The position numbers were made by a program, and so were the translations under genes. Shown here piece after piece: positions 47,114-56,791 of a DNA stretch of 64,000 bases. Source of the DNA: Bacteroidetes bacterium GWF2_38_335 (GTDB taxonomy: Bacteria; Bacteroidota; Bacteroidia; Bacteroidales; GWF2-38-335); the NCBI GenBank assembly GCA_001769535.1, contig MEOH01000002.1:124001-188000 (forward strand), in the 5' to 3' direction. The notes beneath the pieces were generated by a model that saw only the letters and a list, made by a program, of their open reading frames with translations, did no database searches and was not told the origin of the DNA. The number at the start of each line of letters is the position of its first letter. The first letter of the stretch is position 1.

Positions 47114-47278
47114 GATTTGAATTTTATTTTAAAAATACTATTAACCATATTTGAAATAAAAGAAAATAGAGTAATCAGATGATTTTCCCGAAATAAGGAG
47201 GATAATTATCCACCAATGGATTTATCCATTAATTAAAAAAAAACAATAGCCATTATTAATTGACACTCAAAATGAATT

Positions 47279-48001
47279 CTAAACCATGTGTTTGGTAATA
47301 AATTGCATTAATTTGTCTTTATATTGATCACTAACTGGAATTTGTTTTTCATTAATAATAATTTGGCCTTTGTCAATCATTTTTATTTTACCCAAAGCAA
47401 CAATGAAAGACCTGTGGACACGCATAAACTTATCTTTAGGCAATACATTTTCTATTGCTTTTAAACTTGATATTGTCATAATGGAATTTGATTGATAATC
47501 AACAATGGTTTTTACATAATCCTTTAACCCTTCAAAATAAAGTATTTTATTAAGGTCAACTTTAATATATTTATACGCGGTTTTAATAAAAAGATAATCA
47601 TTGTTGACCTGAACAGAAATATCCTTTTTGTTATTTACCATATCGCACCATATTTTTGCTTTATAAGCTGCACTTAGAAACTCATCATAATCAACAGGTT
47701 TTAAAAGATAATCCATAGCATTTACCTTATACCCTTCCACGGCATAATCAACAAAAGCAGTGACCAAAATAATCTTGACTTCATTTGAAATATTCCTGGA
47801 AAATTCAATTCCGGTAAATTCGGGCATTTGAATGTCTAAAAAAATTAAATCAATTTTTTCATTTTCCATTATTTCAATAACCTCAAACACGCTTTTGCAG
47901 GTTCCTCTAAGCTCCAAAAAAGAAGTTTTTGTCACATAAATTTCAATTTGTTCGCGAGCAAGTGGCTCATCATCTACTATTAAGCACTTTACCTTATTCA
48001 T
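47279..48001 (-). CDS. LytTR family response regulator (RR1)
   Basis: The 240-aa protein has a receiver domain (residues 3-120; acidic D10/D11, phosphoacceptor D56 in LIFLDIQMP, active-site Lys in YLLKPVDYDEF) and a C-terminal LytTR DNA-binding domain (residues about 140-238; FEGLKDYVKT, FMRVHRSFIVAL). It is thus a transcription factor activated by phosphorylation. It starts 13 bases after the histidine kinase gene at 48015, with which it forms a LytS-LytTR two-component pair. The targets are probably the nearby CBM9/TPR or efflux genes. It is a close paralogue of the regulators at 54913 and 56792. Confidence 0.9.
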   Translation of the reverse strand: MNKVKCLIVDDEPLAREQIEIYVTKTSFLELRGTCKSVFEVIEIMENEKIDLIFLDIQMPEFTGIEFSRNISNEVKIILVTAFVDYAVEGYKVNAMDYLLKPVDYDEFLSAAYKAKIWCDMVNNKKDISVQVNNDYLFIKTAYKYIKVDLNKILYFEGLKDYVKTIVDYQSNSIMTISSLKAIENVLPKDKFMRVHRSFIVALGKIKMIDKGQIIINEKQIPVSDQYKDKLMQFITKHMV

Positions 48002-48014
48002 TAGCCAACATTAA

Positions 48015-49061
48015 TTATAAAATTATATTCAATATCACAGAATAACAGCCATCTTCAATACAAAAATTATAATAATATTTATCAGGATATAGCAATTCCA
48101 ACCTTTTTTTAAGATTTTGTAATCCTATTCCTGACCCACTTTTTTCGGATTGGACTTTCGGAAAATAGGAGTTACTACTTTTAAAAATCATTTTTCCATT
48201 AGAAATGACCAAATAGAATTTGATTATTGAATCTTTTGTAGTAAAAACACCATGTTTATATGAGTTTTCAATCAATGGAATCAATAATAGAGGAAAAATC
48301 TGGTAATTTTCAGATTGTTCTTTTTGAAAGTAATAATCAACCTTAACGTTTTCAGGCAAACGTAAATTCATCAATTCAATATAACCCATTAAAAAATCTA
48401 TTTCCATTGATAGTTTCACTTTGCCCCTATTTGAATCATATAACAAGTACCTCATAAGTTTACTTAAATCATGAACTGTTTTTTGTGCTTTTTCAGGTGA
48501 TTTCCCTATCAAAACATAAATAGTATTCAATAAGTTGAAGAAGAAGTGAGGGTGCAGCTGGTACTTTAAATGGAGTATTTCTGATTCAAGGTTTTTATTT
48601 ACAATCTCCTGTTTTTCTTTATCGGTTTTAATCCAAATCTCAATCGCCCGGATTGCTATCGAAATCATAATAGGAATACAAAACGAAATAAAATCTTTAA
48701 TAATAAAGCCTATTATTGGTGGAGGTTTTCCTATCGGTGGACCTCCCTGTGTTTTTACTATTTGGTCAATAAATACAACTTCTCTGATTATCCAATTTGA
48801 ATACAAAACAGCGATAACCATCAAAACATTAATAATTATAAAAACAGAATATTTCTTTTTAAATAAAAACCTGTTTATTAAAACGAAAAAGTTTACATAA
48901 AAAATAATTGCATAGTGAATAACCGGGATCCAGGAATACAACAAAAAATGACTAAAATCACTAATTGCTTTATCAAAAAAAACAAATGGCAATAAATAGA
49001 CAATTAACCAAAAAAACAAGTGCATTCCGACTTGAAAATATTTATTACCTTTTTTATTCAT
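48015..49061 (-). CDS. LytS/YehU-type sensor histidine kinase (HK1)
   Basis: I chose the ATG at 49061; other in-frame candidates are an ATG at 49073 and a TTG at 49094. The protein is about 348 aa, with four hydrophobic helices in the first ~140 residues and no large extracellular domain. A coiled segment (KEKQEIVNKNLESEILHLK) leads to the His_kinase domain: HPHFFFNLLNTI carries the likely phosphorylated His. The ATPase domain shows IPLIENSYKHG and the GSGIGLQNLKKRLELLY glycine block. It belongs to the LytS/YehU family that pairs with LytTR regulators. It is directly upstream of RR1 on the same strand. Confidence 0.88.
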   Translation of the reverse strand: MNKKGNKYFQVGMHLFFWLIVYLLPFVFFDKAISDFSHFLLYSWIPVIHYAIIFYVNFFVLINRFLFKKKYSVFIIINVLMVIAVLYSNWIIREVVFIDQIVKTQGGPPIGKPPPIIGFIIKDFISFCIPIMISIAIRAIEIWIKTDKEKQEIVNKNLESEILHLKYQLHPHFFFNLLNTIYVLIGKSPEKAQKTVHDLSKLMRYLLYDSNRGKVKLSMEIDFLMGYIELMNLRLPENVKVDYYFQKEQSENYQIFPLLLIPLIENSYKHGVFTTKDSIIKFYLVISNGKMIFKSSNSYFPKVQSEKSGSGIGLQNLKKRLELLYPDKYYYNFCIEDGCYSVILNIIL

Positions 49062-49242
49062 TTTTAAAATCATGCAACATTTTTTAATATACAATTTTCA
49101 AAAAAATTCCATAAAACCAAAAGTATCCAAAAAACACACATTTAAATAATTAATTAGATGAGATAAATAAGAACACAGATAAATCAAGGAAATTTGCCCA
49201 TTGTTTTTTACTATAAGAACAAGATTAATGATTTAATTATTA

Positions 49243-52200
49243 CTATTCTGAAATGACATTTTTGGCTTTTCTGAAGAAAAAAATCTTAAATCTATCTTTT
49301 AATCGCTCCATTGTCAAATAAACAGCCGGAACTATAATTAATGTCAAAAATAAAGAACTTGTCAAACCACCGATTATAACCCATGCCAGACCATTTTTAC
49401 TTTCTGCGCTTGCTCCTGTTGCCATAGCAATTGGAAACATCCCAAAGATCATTGATAAAGTTGTCATCAAAATTGGTCTCAGCCGTTTTTTGCCTGATTC
49501 TATTAATGCTTCGACAAGTGTGTTCCCTTCCTCTCTTAGCTTATTTGCAAAATCAACAAGCAGAATAGCGTTTTTACAAACAAGTCCAATAAGCATAATC
49601 AATCCAATTATTGAAAAAATGGTCAATGATTCTCCTGAAAGTGCCAATGCAAATAATGCCCCAATAACAGCTAAAGGAATAGAAAAGAAAACAATAAAGG
49701 GGTAATAATAGGAATTGTACAAAGCAACCATAACCAAATAAACAAATAATAAAGCCGCAGCCAAGGCCAAAAACAGACTACTGAATGCTTCTGCTTGTCG
49801 TTCCATCTGGCCTTTATATTCAATTGAAACCTCGTGGGCGTGGATTTTATCATTTATTGCTGATTTAATTTCGTTCCCAACGGTACCAACAGGTCGGCCA
49901 AATACTGAACATTTTACTGTAAGTGAAGAGATTCGGTTGTACCTTTCAAGTTTATTAGGTCCAAGAGATTGCGTGATGGTTGCGAAATTTTTTAATTCAA
50001 TAAGTTCACCACTGTTGTTTAAAAATTTGACCGAACCAACATCATCAATATTATTCTTGTTAGATTGATCAAACTGAATATTAATATTGTAATCATCGGC
50101 ACCATCAGAATATTGTAAGTCTGAATTTCCGGCAAAAGCCATGTTTAATGTGTTGCCCACTTGCTGAACATTTAGCCCCAATTGCTCCATCTTTTCCCTA
50201 TTGAGTTTGACCTGTAACTCAGGTTTACTTTTTTCAATTGATAATTTTACATCATTAGTCCCCGGAATTTCATTAATAATTGTAATCACACTATCACCAA
50301 CTTCAAAAAGTCTGGCTAAATCCGGACCTCTTAGCAATACCTGTATTGGAGCATCATCTCCGTTACCCATCATTGTTGTTGGAGTTGCGGTAACCTTTAA
50401 ACCGGGTATTTCCTGAACTTCTTTTTTAATCTGTGCTGCGAATTTTTCAATAGAAATTGACCTGTCCTCTTTTGAGACAAGATTCACTGTAATTTCACTT
50501 TTGTTTTTAACACCGCTTCCTGATCCAAAATCAGAACTTGAATATCCAATGTTGGAGAAAACCTTAATAACCTCAGGTTTTTGAAGCAAAATACTTTCAA
50601 CTTCCTGAGTTAGTTGAGTTGTTTGGTAAACAGTATTTTGAGGTTCTCCTTCCAGCTTCACAACAAATTCTCCCTGATCACCATCGTTCATAAATGAAGT
50701 TCCAATTAAGCCCATCCCGACAAGTGAAAAGGATATTAAAATCAGTATCGTTACTGCCAGGTAAACCTTTTTTCGATTGCCCAAGCACCACCTCAGAATC
50801 CTCTCATAGTTTTCTACCAATTTATTAAATAAAGTTTCAATCCAAAGAGAAAACTTTCCAATAAATGATTTATTGGTATGTTCTTTTATTCTTCCGAAGC
50901 GAGAAGCTAAAAGAGGTGTAATTGTGAATGAAACAAACAAGCTCATAAGTGTAGCAAAAACAATTACAAGAGAAAACTCACGCAGCATATTGCCGATCAT
51001 ACCAAAAACCAGTGAAAGGGGCAGAAAAACAACAATATCAACCATAGTAATTGCAACCGCAGTAAACCCGATTTCATTACGTCCATCAAGGGCTGCCTTT
51101 CTTTTATCTTTCCCCATTTCCATGTGACGATAAATATTTTCAAGAACAACAATAGAATCATCAACCAAAATTCCAATTAATAAAGACAACGCCATTAAGG
51201 TGAGCATATTAAGAGAAAAATTAAAAATATACATCGCAATAAAAACAGATATTATAGAAGCGGGTATTGAAATCAAAACAATAATAGAATTTCGAATACT
51301 ATGCAAAAAAATGAACATAACAAATGCAACAAACAAAACAGCCAACCCTAAATCTTCCATTACTGCATTGGCCGAAGCCAGAGTATATACAGAATTATCA
51401 GAAGCAACATCAAATTTTAATTGATATTCATCATACTGAGATTCCAGTAATTTCAATTGTTCTTTAACCATCTTGCAAACGTCAACAGTGTTGGCGTCCG
51501 ATTGTTTCTGAATAAGAAGACCAATAGAGTTTTCACCATTAATTCTGTTCAAATTTGTTTGCTCAGCAGTACCATCAGCAATTTCAGCAACATCTGATAA
51601 TTTCACTATACTTCCTGTAACAGTTCTTATTACAGTGATATTTCGAAGCTCATCCAATGAATTAATTTTCCCCAATAACCTTATTGTATATTGTTTGTTA
51701 TTGTTTTCAATTTTACCTGCAGGCATTTCTAAATTTGAATTGGTTATTGCTTGGTAAACCTGATTAGTTGAAATTTTATATGATTCAAGTTTGCCTTTGT
51801 TGATATTTATTTTGATTTCCCTTTCAGTTCCACCTATCAGTGAAACCTGACCGACACCATTAATTTTTGAAAGTTGTGATTTAATCTGGTTTTCCGTTAA
51901 TAAATACAACTTTACGGGATCCATTTTGGCAGTTACACCAAGCTTTAACACTGGCATTTCGTCGGAAGAGAATTTGTTGATTGAGGGTGATTTTGTACCA
52001 GTCGGGAGGGTGGCAATAATTGCATTAATTTTCCGCTGAGCTTCCTGAACAGCTAGATTTGCATCGGCATTTGATTCCAATTCAATTGATATTGAAGATA
52101 AACCTTCTTGTGAGGTTGATTGCATGCTTTTAACATTTTCAAGCGAGGAAAGGGCATCCTCAAGTTTTTTTGTAACGGTACTTTCCACTTCATTTGCAGA

Positions 52201-52362
52201 GGCTCCTGGGTAACTTGTCACAACACTAAGTGCCGGAAAATTCAGCTTTGGAATAAGTTCATAGTTGAGCTGCATATAACTGGCAATTCCAAGAATTGTA
52301 AGTACAGCAAAAATTACAACTACAAGAGTAGGGCGTTTTATTGCAATTTCAGTTATTGACAT
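49243..52362 (-). CDS. RND efflux pump inner-membrane transporter (HAE1/AcrB family)
   Basis: At 1039 aa this is a full-length RND transporter. It starts MSITEIAIKRPTLVV and has the first membrane helix, two large periplasmic loops and the twelve-helix plan. The proton-relay Asp pair is in GILVDDSIVVLENIYRH, and the matching Lys is in GLVCKNAILLVDFA. Substrates are probably amphiphilic compounds pushed out through a TolC-type channel. It is the last gene of a three-gene operon, starting 12 bases after the membrane fusion protein. The LytTR pairs on either side are likely regulators. The gene is intact and typical. Confidence 0.93.
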   Translation of the reverse strand: MSITEIAIKRPTLVVVIFAVLTILGIASYMQLNYELIPKLNFPALSVVTSYPGASANEVESTVTKKLEDALSSLENVKSMQSTSQEGLSSISIELESNADANLAVQEAQRKINAIIATLPTGTKSPSINKFSSDEMPVLKLGVTAKMDPVKLYLLTENQIKSQLSKINGVGQVSLIGGTEREIKININKGKLESYKISTNQVYQAITNSNLEMPAGKIENNNKQYTIRLLGKINSLDELRNITVIRTVTGSIVKLSDVAEIADGTAEQTNLNRINGENSIGLLIQKQSDANTVDVCKMVKEQLKLLESQYDEYQLKFDVASDNSVYTLASANAVMEDLGLAVLFVAFVMFIFLHSIRNSIIVLISIPASIISVFIAMYIFNFSLNMLTLMALSLLIGILVDDSIVVLENIYRHMEMGKDKRKAALDGRNEIGFTAVAITMVDIVVFLPLSLVFGMIGNMLREFSLVIVFATLMSLFVSFTITPLLASRFGRIKEHTNKSFIGKFSLWIETLFNKLVENYERILRWCLGNRKKVYLAVTILILISFSLVGMGLIGTSFMNDGDQGEFVVKLEGEPQNTVYQTTQLTQEVESILLQKPEVIKVFSNIGYSSSDFGSGSGVKNKSEITVNLVSKEDRSISIEKFAAQIKKEVQEIPGLKVTATPTTMMGNGDDAPIQVLLRGPDLARLFEVGDSVITIINEIPGTNDVKLSIEKSKPELQVKLNREKMEQLGLNVQQVGNTLNMAFAGNSDLQYSDGADDYNINIQFDQSNKNNIDDVGSVKFLNNSGELIELKNFATITQSLGPNKLERYNRISSLTVKCSVFGRPVGTVGNEIKSAINDKIHAHEVSIEYKGQMERQAEAFSSLFLALAAALLFVYLVMVALYNSYYYPFIVFFSIPLAVIGALFALALSGESLTIFSIIGLIMLIGLVCKNAILLVDFANKLREEGNTLVEALIESGKKRLRPILMTTLSMIFGMFPIAMATGASAESKNGLAWVIIGGLTSSLFLTLIIVPAVYLTMERLKDRFKIFFFRKAKNVISE

Positions 52363-52374
52363 AATCGTTTTGGT

Positions 52375-53427
52375 TTAATTTATTATTTTGATTGCCTTAT
52401 TGTCAGACAGGTTAATCTTTCCGTTGACAATTACCTTTTCACCTTCCTTTAATCCTGAAATAATTTTAACATATTTATCATTGCCTTTTCCAATAACAAT
52501 TTTTCTAAGGACGGCTTTGTTTTTTTCAGCAACATAGACCTCAGCATCAGTAGTACTTCCAAGTAATGCCTCACGTGGAATACACAATTCATCTCCAAAA
52601 ACTGGGAGATTGATCATTACATTTGCAAAAGTTCCTGATTTCAGGGGATATCTGCCATTATTGGCAATTTCAATTTCGACCGGATAGTTATGGGAATCAT
52701 CACCCTGAGCACTGATATAGCTTATTTTTCCAACAAAAGTGACACCAGGGTAAACGTCGGTGGCGACAGTTACCATATCATTTAAGTTAATTAGATATAC
52801 ATTTGTTTCAGAGACATTTAATTTGATTTTGAGTTTTGAAATATCAATTATTGTTACAATTGGACTACCAATATTAACAAATTCACCTTTTTCAACTTGT
52901 TTTTTGGTAATTATCCCTTTAATCGGAGATTTGATGGTTGCATTTTGCAATTCTTTTTCTGCCTGATTCAATTGAATCACAGCATCATTGTATAAATTTT
53001 GAGCATCATCAAATTGTTGTTGTGTTAAAGTGCCACCATTATAAAGGTTTTTACTCCTTTCCAAATCTTTTTCAAGTTTTTCTTTCAGGTTTTTTGCCTT
53101 TTGCACTGCAAGATTTTTAATTCTGTCATCAATGGTGGCAATAATATCTCCCTTGCTTTTAGCCTGGCCTAAATCAGAGTTTACAGATGTTAATACGCCC
53201 ATTGCTTCAGAAGCAATATCAATCTCACAAAAAGCTTCCATACGGCCAGTAAGCTGCAAGCTGTCAGTCATGGATATTTTTTTTACAGGTGAAACATTCA
53301 CTGAAACATATGACAAATCGGTACTGACATCTTTATTTGAATTGATTTTTTTGTAATTGGTAGATAGTTGTATTACAATAAGTCCAATAACGACAATGGA
53401 AATTACGATTAAAATAACCCTTTTCAT
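52375..53427 (-). CDS. RND periplasmic adaptor (membrane fusion protein)
   Basis: The 350-aa protein has an N-terminal membrane anchor (residues about 4-25, ILIVISIVVIGLIVIQ). A HlyD-like biotinyl-lipoyl segment follows (LTGRMEAFCEIDIASEAMGVLTSV ... LGQAKSKGDIIATID). A helical hairpin spans residues about 110-160 and a beta-barrel part lies near 170-260 (IVTIIDISKLKIKLNV). This is the plan of RND adaptors that link the transporter to the outer-membrane channel. It lies 6 bases after the TolC-like gene and 12 bases before the transporter gene, so the trio should be co-transcribed. No defects are visible. Confidence 0.93.
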   Translation of the reverse strand: MKRVILIVISIVVIGLIVIQLSTNYKKINSNKDVSTDLSYVSVNVSPVKKISMTDSLQLTGRMEAFCEIDIASEAMGVLTSVNSDLGQAKSKGDIIATIDDRIKNLAVQKAKNLKEKLEKDLERSKNLYNGGTLTQQQFDDAQNLYNDAVIQLNQAEKELQNATIKSPIKGIITKKQVEKGEFVNIGSPIVTIIDISKLKIKLNVSETNVYLINLNDMVTVATDVYPGVTFVGKISYISAQGDDSHNYPVEIEIANNGRYPLKSGTFANVMINLPVFGDELCIPREALLGSTTDAEVYVAEKNKAVLRKIVIGKGNDKYVKIISGLKEGEKVIVNGKINLSDNKAIKIIN

Positions 53428-53433
53428 ATTTTA

Positions 53434-54792
53434 TTATTTTAAATTATTTAAAAAGCTCATTAAAGAACCCTTGGCCTTTTCATATTCTATTCTTGCAATA
53501 AAAAGATTTAGTAGTTTGTTGTAATAATTGCTTTGAGCTACCAAATAAGAATTTTCTGATTGTATTAAATCGATTGTAGAACAAGATCCCTGGTTATATT
53601 CTAATTGTGAGTTTTTAAAAACGCTCTCTGCTAATTCGAGGTTAGCTTTTTCATCAACAATATTATTTAATGCATTTTTATATTGGATAAAATAGTTATA
53701 AATAATTACTTTGATTGACTGCTCAGTTTGATCAAGACTTTCATTTGCTATTTTAACATTCAAATCACTCTGAGCCAATTTAGAATTTCGCTGTAAACCT
53801 GAGAAAATTGGAATGGTTAATTTAATACCCACACCTGAACTTGGGAACCAATCTTTGCTTTTATCAAAAAAATTGAACTCCTGACGCATTGCATTATAAT
53901 TGTAATTACCATAAAATGATAACGAAGGCTGATTGGCATATAATTGTGCTTTTTTCTTCAATTGCATTAATGAAGTGTTTGATTTTTGCAATTGATAATC
54001 AATAACATCATCAATCTGATATTTGAAAGCAGAATCTACTGCAAACAAGTTATAGCTCACAACAATATTCGTATCGGCCAATGATAAAGTACTGTCAACA
54101 GGCATTCCCATATTTAATTTAAGGGAATTTAATGATTGATAATAATTCAATTCAGATTGATCCAATTGAGACTTGGTATTGTTGTAGCTAACCTGTATCT
54201 TATCTACATCAATTTTTTTTGCCATTCCGTTATTGTATTTTAAAGAAATGGACTTTAACAATTCCTCTGAGGAATTAAGTGTAGATTTAAGCACATTCAT
54301 TTGCATCTTGATAATTACAGTCTGAAAAAAAACCAAACAGACATTATAAGCAGAAAGTTCTTGGGTTTGCTGCATAGTAGTCAAAGCTATATTTTTGTTG
54401 AGTTTAGCTGTTTTTATCAACAAAAGGCTTTGTGGGTCATATATTTTCTGGGTAAATTGGATACCACCATTCACACTGTATTTGTTTCCAAATTTTACTG
54501 GTATATATGTCCCTGATTCTCCCCCCATCATTTCAGCCGGCAATAACTGGGTAGAAAGCTTTAAATTATTGTCAATGGTGCCTGAAAAGTTAATTTGGGG
54601 AAGAAAACTACCTATTTGCTCAGCAACTTTTTTTTGAGAAATATCTATATTGAAGTTAGCGATCTTGATGTTGCTATTATTTGTCATCGAGTAATCGACA
54701 CACTCCTTGAGTGTTAATGGTTTTTGGGCTTGCATATACAAGTTGCTAATTGCAAAGCTGAATATTAGGGATATCAATTTAAAAAAATCCAT
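53434..54792 (-). CDS. TolC-like outer-membrane efflux channel
   Basis: The 452-aa protein has a signal peptide (about 1-22, ending MQAQ). It carries two OEP-type repeats of long helices and two short beta hairpins; the first repeat starts with LTLKECVDYSMTNNSNI and the second with a similar AQLYANQPSLSFYGNYNYN and IPIFSGLQRNSK stretch. TolC proteins are trimers that form the outer-membrane exit duct. It is the first gene of the efflux operon, followed after 6 bases by the adaptor gene. The gene on its upstream side is a LytTR response regulator (54913) reading in the same direction. Confidence 0.92.
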   Translation of the reverse strand: MDFFKLISLIFSFAISNLYMQAQKPLTLKECVDYSMTNNSNIKIANFNIDISQKKVAEQIGSFLPQINFSGTIDNNLKLSTQLLPAEMMGGESGTYIPVKFGNKYSVNGGIQFTQKIYDPQSLLLIKTAKLNKNIALTTMQQTQELSAYNVCLVFFQTVIIKMQMNVLKSTLNSSEELLKSISLKYNNGMAKKIDVDKIQVSYNNTKSQLDQSELNYYQSLNSLKLNMGMPVDSTLSLADTNIVVSYNLFAVDSAFKYQIDDVIDYQLQKSNTSLMQLKKKAQLYANQPSLSFYGNYNYNAMRQEFNFFDKSKDWFPSSGVGIKLTIPIFSGLQRNSKLAQSDLNVKIANESLDQTEQSIKVIIYNYFIQYKNALNNIVDEKANLELAESVFKNSQLEYNQGSCSTIDLIQSENSYLVAQSNYYNKLLNLFIARIEYEKAKGSLMSFLNNLK

Positions 54793-54912
54793 TTTGCTTC
54801 TCCTTAAGTCAATTGTTTATAATAATGAAGCAAATATGAAGTCAAAAAAATAGACAAAAAAATTATTGAGAAGAAGGGTATAAGATTGCCGAAGAATGTA
54901 ACCTTTTAAAAA

Positions 54913-55605
54913 TTATTGCTTGTATCTGCCATTAAAATCCTTAATATAAGTTTTGCCAACAGGTATAGCTCTTTCCGGGATAGTTATTGAATTTGACCGG
55001 ACAGATTCAATTCGATCAATAGGTAAAATAAAACTTCGGTGAACACGAATAAAATCTTTAGCGGGCAATTTCTCTACCATATCGTTCATTGTCATTCGGG
55101 CAACAATTGTTTTTCGGTTTCTAATAAATATTTTAAGATAATCAGCCAATCCTTCAATAAATAAAATATCAGCCAATGGTATTTTTGCCAAACTATAGTC
55201 TGCACGAATAAAAATATATTTACCCTCAGTGCAATTTTGTTCGTTTATGTATTTAAAAAAATCATTGGCTTTATCTAAGGCTTTGCTAAATCGCGAAAAA
55301 TTAATCGGTTTTAACAAATAATCAATAGCATTTAGCTCGTAACTCACTACTGCATATTCACTAAATGCTGTTGTAAAAATGATCATTGTATTTTGTTGAA
55401 TGGCTTTTACAAGATTAATTCCGTTTATTGATGGCATTTGTATATCAACAAAAAGTAAATCAACAGGGTACTTCCTTAGATATTTCAAAGCTTCGGTAGG
55501 ATGTGTAAATGTTTTTTGAAGATCAACAAAGTCAATTTTCTCACAATGCGAAATAATCACTTTTAAAGCCAAAGGCTCATCATCTATAGCAATTGCATTA
55601 ATCAT
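54913..55605 (-). CDS. LytTR family response regulator (RR2)
   Basis: The 230-aa protein has a receiver domain (D8/D9, phosphoacceptor D54 in LLFVDIQMP, Lys in YLLKPINFSRF) and a LytTR domain (residues about 135-228; IEGLADYLKIF, FIRVHRSFILP). Its start overlaps the stop of the upstream kinase gene by four bases (ATGA), a clear sign of translational coupling. It lies 120 bases upstream of the TolC-like gene, making it the best candidate regulator of the efflux operon. It is a paralogue of the regulators at 47279 and 56792. Confidence 0.92.
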   Translation of the reverse strand: MINAIAIDDEPLALKVIISHCEKIDFVDLQKTFTHPTEALKYLRKYPVDLLFVDIQMPSINGINLVKAIQQNTMIIFTTAFSEYAVVSYELNAIDYLLKPINFSRFSKALDKANDFFKYINEQNCTEGKYIFIRADYSLAKIPLADILFIEGLADYLKIFIRNRKTIVARMTMNDMVEKLPAKDFIRVHRSFILPIDRIESVRSNSITIPERAIPVGKTYIKDFNGRYKQ

Positions 55606-56624
55606 AACAGATTAATATGAAGTGATACAATAAAATCATTTTCAGTTTCATTAATTGTCAATAAATGCTTTGAAGGATAAATCAAATTTAACCGGTGTTT
55701 CGTGTTTTCAATACCTAATCCGCTGTGTTCATTTATGCCAGACTTAATGTCAACTTTTTTATTTGCAACTAAAAAATGCAATTCTGATTCATTTGCTTTA
55801 ATATCAATCCTGATATTGCTGTTTTGTTCAGAATTAACACCATATTTAAATGCATTCTCAACAAACGGGATAAGCAACATGGGGGCAATTTGCAATTCTA
55901 CAAAATCTCCTTCAATTTCATATTCGAATTTTATTTTACTCTCCAATCTCAATTTTTGCAATTCAATGAAATTGTTAAGATAATTAATTTCTTCCTCTAA
56001 AGGCACAAAATCATTTTGTGTTTCTTTCATTGTATAACGCATCATTTCTGAAAGCTTATCAACCATGTCAGCGGTTCGTGGAGATGCATCAATTGCTGTT
56101 GCATAGATGTTATTTAATGTATTAAATAAAAAATGTGGATTGATTTGCGATTTTAATGAAGAAATCTGAGCTACCAATTTTTCTTTTTCCAATTGTCTCA
56201 AATGATTATTTATTGTCACTGAAATTGATGCCAATATAGAGATAATCAGCATTAAAAATGTGTTCGCTTTCAAGATGGGTTCTATTTTAGTTAAAACAGG
56301 GTTAATAGTTTCAAACTTATCAGGGTCATAATCAAATATATTCAAAAATAAACCAGACAAGACGAAAGCTGTGGTAATACTTAATACAAGTGTACTTACG
56401 TATAATAAATACTTTTTTAATAATAGAAATTTTGGAATCAGAACAAAATAATTAAAGTAAAAAATAACCATAAGAAAAATACTTAATAAAATAATCGGAA
56501 CCAATGAGATATCTTCTGTTGGTGCTAAAGATTTAATAACCTGATATGTAGAGAAAAATGGAACCATTAACAGCAATATCCAAGCTATTATATGAATTGA
56601 GATTGTAATAAAAAGAGTTTTCAT
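55602..56624 (-). CDS. LytS/YehU-type sensor histidine kinase (HK2)
   Basis: I chose the ATG at 56624 over the TTG at 56651, giving 340 aa. Four hydrophobic helices lie in the first ~150 residues, including a paired stretch LVLSITTAFVLSGLFLNIF. The kinase core has LKSQINPHFLFNTLNNIY with the likely phospho-His, then IPFVENAFKYG and the glycine-rich HSGLGIENTKHRLNLIY block. It is a LytS family kinase without an obvious extracellular sensing domain. The stop overlaps the start of RR2 by four bases, so the two form a two-component pair, likely controlling the efflux operon that follows. Confidence 0.9.
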   Translation of the reverse strand: MKTLFITISIHIIAWILLLMVPFFSTYQVIKSLAPTEDISLVPIILLSIFLMVIFYFNYFVLIPKFLLLKKYLLYVSTLVLSITTAFVLSGLFLNIFDYDPDKFETINPVLTKIEPILKANTFLMLIISILASISVTINNHLRQLEKEKLVAQISSLKSQINPHFLFNTLNNIYATAIDASPRTADMVDKLSEMMRYTMKETQNDFVPLEEEINYLNNFIELQKLRLESKIKFEYEIEGDFVELQIAPMLLIPFVENAFKYGVNSEQNSNIRIDIKANESELHFLVANKKVDIKSGINEHSGLGIENTKHRLNLIYPSKHLLTINETENDFIVSLHINLL

Positions 56625-56791
56625 TTTCAGAAAGTTTTGATTACAAATCAAAGATAAACTTTTGTCTTTAATATTTTTTTGCGATGAAAGGAAAGAGTTT
56701 ATAGAAGAACAAAAAATATAATAACTTATCTTTTAACATTTTCAATTAAACTTACCAAAACGTAACCACACCACCCAACAATGCAGCTTGA